Below, in pieces: positions 6,654 through 11,295 of a DNA stretch of 11,295 bases. Source of the stretch: Dehalococcoidia bacterium (lineage in GTDB: Bacteria; Chloroflexota; Dehalococcoidia; Dehalococcoidales; JAUXAE01). The stretch spans positions 1 through 11,295 of the forward strand of contig DAOUZU010000021.1 of assembly GCA_030665535.1 (NCBI GenBank), in the 5' to 3' direction. The notes under the pieces are model-generated. The model searched no databases, was not told the origin of the DNA, and worked only from the letters and a program-made list of their open reading frames with translations. Within the stretch, counting starts at the first letter, position 1. Each line of letters opens with the position of its first letter. A program made the translations under genes and the position numbers.

Positions 6654-6682
6654 AGTATAGCCTTTGACGGCTTTCGGGGCAA
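6654..6682 (-). promoter_or_regulatory. Candidate queA promoter
   Basis: On the minus strand TTGCCC (6682-6677) and TATACT (6659-6654) are 17 bp apart, close to sigma-70 consensus (four and five of six). The start of transcription would be near 6647, about 28 nt before TTG 6619. The -35 box overlaps the outer edge of the inverted repeat at 6681-6694 by two bases. Confidence 0.55.
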
Positions 6683-6751
6683 TATCAGCCGTCCCGCAGC
6701 TTGCCTCAGGACTAGTACTTATGATATATTTTAACTAGGACGGCTGATATT
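6681..6751. repeat. Perfect 14-bp inverted repeat in the queA/mvhD divergent promoter region
   Basis: AATATCAGCCGTCC (6681-6694) recurs as its exact reverse complement GGACGGCTGATATT (6738-6751), with 43 bp between the arms and 57 bp centre to centre. The left arm touches the queA -35 box; the right arm begins at about the predicted start of the mvhD transcript. The rightward promoter lies entirely between the arms. It could be a pair of operator sites for a looping regulator, a long RNA hairpin if transcribed through, or the ends of a tiny mobile relic; no matching direct repeats flank it. Confidence 0.8.
6701..6730 (+). promoter_or_regulatory. Candidate promoter for the mvhD/Flx operon
   Basis: TTGCCT (6701-6706) and TATATT (6725-6730) are 18 bp apart, matching consensus at four and five of six positions. 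The region around it is AT-rich, unlike its surroundings. Transcription would begin near 6737, at the right arm of the inverted repeat, giving a ~44-nt leader to ATG 6781. Confidence 0.5.
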
Positions 6752-6780
6752 CAGCTGCCATTTTTTATCCAGGGAAAAGC

Positions 6781-7242
6781 ATGACGCAGGATTCAGAGTG
6801 GGAACCCAGGTTACTCGGCCTACTATGTAAATGGTGCAGCTATGCCGGCGCCGATTTAGCCGGCACCGGTCGCAAGAAATACCCGGCTAATATCAGGATA
6901 ATCAAGGTCCCCTGCTCCGGCCGGATTGACCCCCTGTTGATCGTCAAGGCGCTGCGCCTGGGTTTTGACGGCGTCCTCGTCTCCGGCTGCCACCCCGGGG
7001 ACTGCCACTACCAGACGGGTAACTACCGCGCCCGACGGCGATTGGCCATAACCAGGAAGTTCCTGGAGGGCATGGGCGTTGATCCGCGGCGTCTCCGGGC
7101 TACCTGGGTATCAGCCTCGGAAAGCGGCAAGTTTGTGGAAGTAGTGTCCGATTTGGTTAAGGACTTAAAGGAAATAGGCCCTAATGAGCTATTCGGCGGC
7201 AAAAAACAGCCAGATGCAGAAAAAGCTAAGACAGGAAGCTAA
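6781..7242 (+). CDS. mvhD: MvhD/FlxD-type [2Fe-2S] electron-transfer subunit
   Basis: The 153-residue protein matches the MvhD family (hydrogenase iron-sulfur subunit), which in methanogens and other anaerobes hands electrons to HdrA. It carries the whole signature: CKWCSYAGADLAG (Cys16, Cys19), PCSGRID (Cys45), FDGVLVSGCHPGDCHY (Cys70, Cys75) and GNYRARRR. Length is typical, with a ~20-residue charged tail. AGGGA 5 nt before ATG 6781 supports the start. It is the first gene of a four-gene operon; the next gene overlaps its end. With the downstream iron-sulfur and FAD/NAD(P) subunits, it forms the FlxD position of a FlxABCD set rather than part of a [NiFe] hydrogenase, since no hydrogenase subunits are present. 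An HdrA partner is expected but is not in the window. The intact motifs contrast with the degenerate MvhD-like domain encoded at about 582-830. Confidence 0.92.
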   Translation: MTQDSEWEPRLLGLLCKWCSYAGADLAGTGRKKYPANIRIIKVPCSGRIDPLLIVKALRLGFDGVLVSGCHPGDCHYQTGNYRARRRLAITRKFLEGMGVDPRRLRATWVSASESGKFVEVVSDLVKDLKEIGPNELFGGKKQPDAEKAKTGS

Positions 7243-8164
7243 AGCCCTGCTGGAACAAGGCAAGGTGGACTGCATTATCGGCTACGAACCGGGCAGCCTG
7301 AAGCATGCCACTACGCCCCTTATTACGAAGGACAAGGCCGCTACCGAGCGCCTAGTCATAAATCCCTTCATCGTCAACAACCTGAGCAACTTCCTGCCCT
7401 ACACCAAGGGGCGCATCGGCATCGTGGCCAAGGGCTGTGACAGCCGCTCCATCGTCAGCCTGATACAGGACAACAAGGTCAAGAGAGAGGATTTGTTTAT
7501 CCTGGGTGTCCCCTGCTCCGGGCTTATCGATGTCAGCAAGGTGGAGGCCCTGGTTGGTAAATACAGGGACGAGATTGATGATATTTCCCGCCAGGGCGAT
7601 ATAATTACCGTCAAGGTCGGCGCCGCTAAGAAAGAGTTCTCCCTGAGCCAGGTGATGTTTGATAACTGCCTGGCCTGTGAGTTGCCGACACCGGCGGAGT
7701 ACGATGTGCTGCTCGGCGAGCCCACTTCGCCCATAGGCGCCGCCGCCGAGTCTGCCGGTAAGCTTGATGAACTCAAGGCGATGACGGCGGCGCAGCGCTG
7801 GGCCTTCTGGCAGAACGAGTTCCGCCGCTGTACCCGCTGCTACGCCTGCCGCAACGTCTGCCCCGCCTGCTACTGCAAGCGCTGCTTCGTCGATGAGACG
7901 GAGCCGCAGTGGCTGGCGCCGATGCCGCAAGAGCCGGACAACCTGATGTTTCAGATAATCCGCAATCTACATGTCAGCGGGCGCTGTACGGATTGCGGCG
8001 AGTGCGAGCGCACTTGCCCGGTAAACATCCCCCTGAGAGCGCTCACCCGTGATATGTACGATATCGTCGATGAGCTATTTGAGTTCAAGTCCGGTATGGA
8101 TACGAAAACCCAACCGCTGCTGACGGCCTACGAGGTTGACGAGGCCGAGGACCTGGTAAAGTAA
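7184..8164 (+). CDS. 4Fe-4S dicluster subunit, FlxC-like
   Basis: The 326-residue soluble protein has an N-terminal domain with IVAKGCDSRSIVSLIQ and GVPCSG (residues 80-113) resembling FrhB/HydB-type iron-sulfur subunits, a FDNCLACE pair at 159-166, then two cluster motifs: CTRCYACRNVCPACYCKRC (216-234) and CTDCGECERTCP (268-279). Seven cysteines in the first motif exceed the four needed for one [4Fe-4S] cluster. The place between MvhD and the sulfhydrogenase-beta-like subunit fits FlxC of the FlxABCD NADH dehydrogenase. The start is uncertain: ATG 7184 has AAGGA 11 nt upstream and overlaps mvhD by 59 nt; ATG 7214 (MQKKLRQEAK...) gives a more family-like N-terminus but a weaker binding site. 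It shares the layout of the next gene, so the two are probably ancient duplicates. Confidence 0.82.
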   Translation: MSYSAAKNSQMQKKLRQEAKALLEQGKVDCIIGYEPGSLKHATTPLITKDKAATERLVINPFIVNNLSNFLPYTKGRIGIVAKGCDSRSIVSLIQDNKVKREDLFILGVPCSGLIDVSKVEALVGKYRDEIDDISRQGDIITVKVGAAKKEFSLSQVMFDNCLACELPTPAEYDVLLGEPTSPIGAAAESAGKLDELKAMTAAQRWAFWQNEFRRCTRCYACRNVCPACYCKRCFVDETEPQWLAPMPQEPDNLMFQIIRNLHVSGRCTDCGECERTCPVNIPLRALTRDMYDIVDELFEFKSGMDTKTQPLLTAYEVDEAEDLVK

Positions 8165-8168
8165 TATC

Positions 8169-9209
8169 ATGGCCGATAGCAAGAAGGTTAGGAAAGAAGA
8201 CCTAGCGGGGCTGCTGACCGAGTGGAGCCGGGACTACGCCGTTCTGGCGCCTTCGCGGGCAGATGGCGTGGCCCGTATGGCGGCCTGGGATGGCGAGGAT
8301 ATAAGCTTCCTGGACTGGTACAGGAATACCATCAACCCGGTTAAATCCCTGTTCCTGCCACCAGTGGAGGAGATGTTCTCCATAAGCCGCAATGAGCGGG
8401 GCCACCGCATTGAGCTACCGCCTAAGGATGATACCGGGTGCCTCGTCTTCGGCGTTCGCCCCTGCGACGCCCGCTCCCTCATTCTGCTGGATGTCGTCTT
8501 CGAGGACGCCTATGAAGACCCCTACTACCTGGACAGAAGGCGCCGGTCTATTGTTGTCGGCCTGTGCTGCACCAATCCCTGTGATAGTTGCTTCTGTACC
8601 TCCGTGGACAGCGGCCCGGCGGCCACCGCCGGTATGGACATTATGTTTACCGATATCGGCGATAACCTGCTGGTGGAAGGCATCAGCCGCAAGGGCAAGG
8701 AGCTGGTGGCTGGTAACGCCACACTGGCCAAGGCCACCAGGACCGACGAAAACAGGGCCAGGAAGATCCGCCTGGCCGCCGAGAAGAAGATAACCCGTAA
8801 GATTGATACTGGTGATAGCAAAGAGAGACTTCTGGCCGTATTTGAGGACGAGAGCTTCTGGCAGCAGGTATCGGCCAAATGCGTCTCCTGCGGCGTCTGC
8901 ACCCTACTCTGCCCCACCTGCTACTGCTTTGACATCAACGACGCTATGACCGGCGGTGAGGGCAGCCGCTGCCGTAGCCTGGACAGCTGTGCCTTCTCTT
9001 CCTACACCAAGATGCCAATGGAAAACCCCCGGGCGGATAAGTGGCGTCGGGTGAGGAACAAGCTGTGCCATAAATACGAGTTCTACCCCATGCTGTTTGA
9101 TAATATCGCCTGTACCGGCTGCGGGCGCTGCATCCGCCTCTGCCCCGTCAACTGGGACATCACCCAGGTCCTGGACAGCCTACCGGCGAAACATGAGAGT
9201 AAGATATGA
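8169..9209 (+). CDS. 4Fe-4S dicluster subunit, FlxB / sulfhydrogenase beta-like
   Basis: The 346-residue product resembles the beta subunit of sulfhydrogenases and FlxB, which relays electrons between a flavin subunit and its partners. It shows VRPCDARSL (97-103), CCTNPCDSCFC (133-143), CVSCGVCTLLCPTCYC (238-253) and CTGCGRCIRLCP (315-326): two [4Fe-4S] sites plus extra cysteines. It starts 4 nt after the previous stop with no strong binding site of its own, so translation probably depends on coupling; its stop overlaps the next start as ATGA. The CPxCYC box and CDxRS motif are shared with the upstream subunit. No hydrogenase large or small subunit accompanies it, so a hydrogen-evolving role is unlikely from this locus. 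The FlxB assignment rests on context and motif pattern. Confidence 0.82.
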   Translation: MADSKKVRKEDLAGLLTEWSRDYAVLAPSRADGVARMAAWDGEDISFLDWYRNTINPVKSLFLPPVEEMFSISRNERGHRIELPPKDDTGCLVFGVRPCDARSLILLDVVFEDAYEDPYYLDRRRRSIVVGLCCTNPCDSCFCTSVDSGPAATAGMDIMFTDIGDNLLVEGISRKGKELVAGNATLAKATRTDENRARKIRLAAEKKITRKIDTGDSKERLLAVFEDESFWQQVSAKCVSCGVCTLLCPTCYCFDINDAMTGGEGSRCRSLDSCAFSSYTKMPMENPRADKWRRVRNKLCHKYEFYPMLFDNIACTGCGRCIRLCPVNWDITQVLDSLPAKHESKI

Positions 9210-10078
9210 CCATTACCGACATAAGCCACCGCAAGATGTTCCCGGCCAGGGGCAACGTCTACCTGCCCCACATGGTGGTTATCAATAAGATAATAGACGA
9301 AGCGCCGGATGTAAGGACCTTTCACTTCAATTTCAAGGACAAGGCCCTAAGTGAGAAGTTCACCTTTGAATCAGGCCAGTTCGGCGAATTCTCTGTTTTC
9401 GGCCACGGCGAGGCCCCCTTCTGCATCTCGTCCAGCCCCACCCGACCCGACCACCTGGAGTGCACCGTCAAGCGCACCGGCCGGCTGACCAACGCCCTGC
9501 ACCGCCTCAGTGTCGGCGCCGAGATAGGCTTCCGCGGCCCCTACGGCAACGGCTTCCCCCTGGAAGAGCTCAAGGGCAAGAACCTGGTCTTCGTGGCCGG
9601 CGGCATCGGCCTAGCGCCGCTGCGCTCGCTGATATGGAATGTTCTGGACAACCGGGAGGACTACGGCAAGCTGGATATAGTCTACGGTGCCCGCAGCCCG
9701 GCAGACCTGGTCTACAAGTACGACCTGGCCTCCTGGCAGAAGGACGACAGGTTCAATATGGCCGTTACCGTTGACCGCGGTGACGAGAAGTGGCAGGGAA
9801 CGGTGGGCTTCGTGCCCCAGGTGCTGGAGCATGTGGCCCCTTCAGCCCAGGATGCGGTGGCCGTCGTCTGCGGGCCGCCTATTATGATACGCTTCACCTT
9901 CCCCGTGCTGGATAAACTGGGCTTCACCTCGGAGCAGATGATAACCACCTTGGAGAAGCGGATGAAGTGCGGCATTGGCAAGTGCGGCCGCTGCAATATC
10001 GGTAATATCTATGTCTGCCGTGACGGCCCCGTCTTCAATTACCAGCAGGTAATGGACCTGGTCTCCAGCGAGTACTAG
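9206..10078 (+). CDS. FAD/NAD(P)-binding reductase with C-terminal [2Fe-2S], FlxA / sulfhydrogenase gamma-like
   Basis: The 290-residue flavoprotein belongs to the ferredoxin-NADP reductase-like superfamily (with HydG gamma subunits, PyrK and FlxA). Residues ~20-115 form the FAD-binding barrel (GQFGEFSVFG, FCISSSP, GRLTNALH, RGPYGNGFP); ~125-225 the NAD(P) domain (LVFVAGGIGLAPLRSLI, YGARSPADLVY, VCGPPIMI); and KCGIGKCGRCNIG...YVC (Cys255, 260, 263, 271) the C-terminal [2Fe-2S] site. It most likely oxidises NADH (NADPH is possible; specificity is not readable) and feeds the two dicluster subunits and MvhD. ATG 9206 overlaps the upstream stop by 4 nt. The gene's own stop TAG overlaps the stop of metF copy 2 on the other strand. 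Confidence 0.88.
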   Translation: MTITDISHRKMFPARGNVYLPHMVVINKIIDEAPDVRTFHFNFKDKALSEKFTFESGQFGEFSVFGHGEAPFCISSSPTRPDHLECTVKRTGRLTNALHRLSVGAEIGFRGPYGNGFPLEELKGKNLVFVAGGIGLAPLRSLIWNVLDNREDYGKLDIVYGARSPADLVYKYDLASWQKDDRFNMAVTVDRGDEKWQGTVGFVPQVLEHVAPSAQDAVAVVCGPPIMIRFTFPVLDKLGFTSEQMITTLEKRMKCGIGKCGRCNIGNIYVCRDGPVFNYQQVMDLVSSEY

Positions 10079-10950
10079 AGACCAGCGGCGTCCAGGATGG
10101 CGGGAACTTTCCTCTCCCAGCCGATGGCCATTAGGTGAACACCCTGGCAGAGCCCCCTGAATTGCCTTATTAGATCGGCGGCAATCTCAATCCCCGTCTC
10201 CACCCTATCTTCGGCCCGGGCTATCTTTTCTATAAGCTCTTCAGGCACGTTTACCCCGGCGATATTCTTGTTCATGAAGCGAGCCATGCCAGCTGATTTC
10301 AGAGGGATAATGCCGGCCAGGACGGGCACGCCGTATCCGGTCACCCTTTCCATAAAGGCGGCCAGGATTTTGGCGTCATAGACAGCCTGCGTCTGAATGA
10401 ATCTGGCGCCGGCGGCTATCTTCCTCTCCAGTTTGAGTATCTGCATCTCGTAGGAGGCCTCGGTATCGGCCCCGGGGTTTACCACCGCTCCCGGGAAAAG
10501 GGCTGCCTTTCCTTTAAGCTCGTTGCCGGCCATATCACAACCGTTGTTAAGCCGGCTGATAACTTGAAGCAGCTGCACCGAGTCCAGGTCATAGACCGGC
10601 TTGGCCTCGGGGTGGTCGCCCAACTCAGGCAGGTCTCCGGTTAAGGCCAGCACATTCTCGATACCCAGCACATGAGCGCTTAAAAGGTCGGATTGCAGGG
10701 CCAGCCGGTTGCGGTCGCGGCAGGTCAGCTGGAAGACGGGTTCCAGGCCCTCGTCCTTCAGTATATGGCAGACGGCCATTGAGCCCAACCGCATTACCGA
10801 GCTTTGCTGGTCGGTGACATTGGCCGCGTCCACCCGCCCCTTCAGCAGCCCAGCAACCTCGATAATCTCACCGATGTCCGTACCCTTGGGCGGGGCTACC
10901 TCGGCGGTGACGACGAATTTACCCGCCGCCAGGGCCTCTCTGAAACTCAA
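10075..10950 (-). CDS. metF: Methylenetetrahydrofolate reductase, MetF (copy 2)
   Basis: The 291-residue MetF-family protein shows VTAEVAPPKG (Glu17 at the catalytic position), ANVTDQQ, CRDRNRLALQSD, LTGDLPELGDHPEAKP at the flavin site, FIQTQAVYD, GIIPLKS and HLMAIGWE. It is a paralogue of the gene at 2890-3816; key boxes are common, but the intervening sequence differs widely, so this is not a recent duplicate. It starts with TTG at 10950, whose first bases overlap the stop of metV copy 2 (TTGA), with AGGGAG 9 nt upstream; no ATG or GTG lies between the upstream in-frame stop and that TTG. Here metV and metF are adjacent and coupled, the usual arrangement. Convergent with the Flx-like operon, it ends in the same CTAG. 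It probably works with that NADH-oxidising set, but opposite transcription leaves this unproven. Confidence 0.92.
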   Translation of the reverse strand: MSFREALAAGKFVVTAEVAPPKGTDIGEIIEVAGLLKGRVDAANVTDQQSSVMRLGSMAVCHILKDEGLEPVFQLTCRDRNRLALQSDLLSAHVLGIENVLALTGDLPELGDHPEAKPVYDLDSVQLLQVISRLNNGCDMAGNELKGKAALFPGAVVNPGADTEASYEMQILKLERKIAAGARFIQTQAVYDAKILAAFMERVTGYGVPVLAGIIPLKSAGMARFMNKNIAGVNVPEELIEKIARAEDRVETGIEIAADLIRQFRGLCQGVHLMAIGWERKVPAILDAAGL

Positions 10951-11295
10951 TCTTCTGCGCTCCCTCTGCTGGATCCGCCGGTCTCATAAGCGCGCGGCCT
11001 CTTCGTTTTTGAATAGTCCCTAGGCGGCGCCGGTGCCATCAGCTTATCCAGATTGCCGGTCTTCTTCAGCCTCTCGTATATAAGTACCCAGGCGCAGTCC
11101 CGCACCGATTGCTGCTCGCACCGGCCTTCCTTTGAGCCGCCGCAGGGGCCGGAGAGCAGCCCCTTAGCGCATTGTGTAATGGGGCAGATGGCGGCGTAGC
11201 GTCCCAGCAGGCACTGTCCGCACTGGAGGCATACTTCCTGGAAGTGTCCCGGTTCGGTCTCCCGGCCCAGGAACAGCGTATTCAGCGCCGGATAG
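10947..11295 (-). CDS. metV: MetV (MTHFR_C family) copy 2, C-terminal part, runs off the right edge
   Basis: On the minus strand the frame is open from the right edge (first whole codon at 11294) to TGA at 10947, giving the last 115 residues. The text reads ...VCLQCGQCLLG...CPITQCAKGLLSGPCGGSKEGRC...DCAWVLIYERL, the same cysteine framework as MetV copy 1 (CLACGDC, CPITRCAKGLLNGPCGGS, PCAWQLIHDRL), and ends in a short hydrophilic tail. The product is the partner of MetF copy 2, whose start codon overlaps this stop by 2 nt. The first ~110 residues and any upstream hdr genes lie outside the window. Confidence 0.9.
   Translation of the reverse strand, partial: YPALNTLFLGRETEPGHFQEVCLQCGQCLLGRYAAICPITQCAKGLLSGPCGGSKEGRCEQQSVRDCAWVLIYERLKKTGNLDKLMAPAPPRDYSKTKRPRAYETGGSSRGSAED

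Noticed and set aside
6620..6682. A 21-residue N-terminal extension of QueA starting at TTG 6682
   Set aside because: QueA homologues begin at the MKTSDFDY segment; the extension would contain both promoter hexamers.
6681..6751. Reading the 71-bp inverted-repeat segment as a miniature transposable element
   Set aside because: No target-site direct repeats flank the arms, there is no second copy in the window, and the two promoters fit into it in an orderly way, so paired operator sites are a simpler reading.
7352..7930. A 192-codon minus-strand frame opposite the FlxC-like gene
   Set aside because: It is low-complexity Ala/Gly/Leu/Val text complementary to a gene with clear iron-sulfur motifs, and has no supported start.
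6781..10078. A [NiFe]-hydrogenase (sulfhydrogenase or Mvh) operon
   Set aside because: MvhD-, beta- and gamma-like subunits are present, but no large or small hydrogenase subunit with nickel-binding CxxC motifs is encoded, so the Flx-type reading is preferred.

Overview
The window looks like a piece of chromosome from an anaerobic bacterium that runs the methyl branch of the Wood-Ljungdahl (acetyl-CoA) pathway. The DNA is GC-rich, the genes are tightly packed, and several start with GTG or TTG. The gene content is dominated by cysteine-rich iron-sulfur and flavin proteins. The mix of MetV/MetF pairs, an MvhD/Flx-type electron module and soluble GAF kinases would fit Chloroflexota of the Dehalococcoidia type. 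That placement is from general resemblance only; no rRNA or marker gene here settles it, and a Desulfobacterota or Firmicutes origin is not excluded.

Left block (1-4671, + strand): a gene entering from the left encodes the C-terminus of a GltD/NfnB-like FAD oxidoreductase fused to a two-cluster ferredoxin domain and a degenerate MvhD-like domain. It is followed by metV (MTHFR_C family), a soluble GAF histidine kinase, metF, and two single-domain CheY-like response regulators. Spacing is very tight (1 to 24 nt, with one overlap), so this reads as one operon in which a phospho-signalling module is interleaved with the two subunits of methylene-tetrahydrofolate reductase.

Middle block (4672-6780): a small two-helix membrane protein with its own promoter (+), then two minus-strand genes, a small Rieske-like ferredoxin with a non-standard second metal-binding box and queA (queuosine synthesis). 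Between queA and the next operon is a divergent promoter region carrying a perfect 14-bp inverted repeat that brackets the rightward promoter and abuts the queA promoter.

Right block (6781-10078, + strand): mvhD, two 4Fe-4S dicluster proteins and a FAD/NAD(P)-binding flavoprotein with a C-terminal [2Fe-2S] motif. This matches the FlxABCD set (written here in the order D-C-B-A), which in other anaerobes oxidises NADH and passes electrons to HdrABC. Convergent to it, sharing a CTAG that is a stop codon on both strands, are a second metF (10075-10950) and the end of a second metV (10947 to the right edge).

Taken together, the window holds two different MetV-MetF reductase sets, each beside its own electron-delivery machinery: a flavin/ferredoxin/MvhD-like fusion plus signalling genes on the left, and an NADH-linked Flx module on the right. 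No HdrABC genes are inside the window. No stretch longer than about 165 bases lacks a gene, and I saw no tRNA, rRNA, CRISPR array or transposase.
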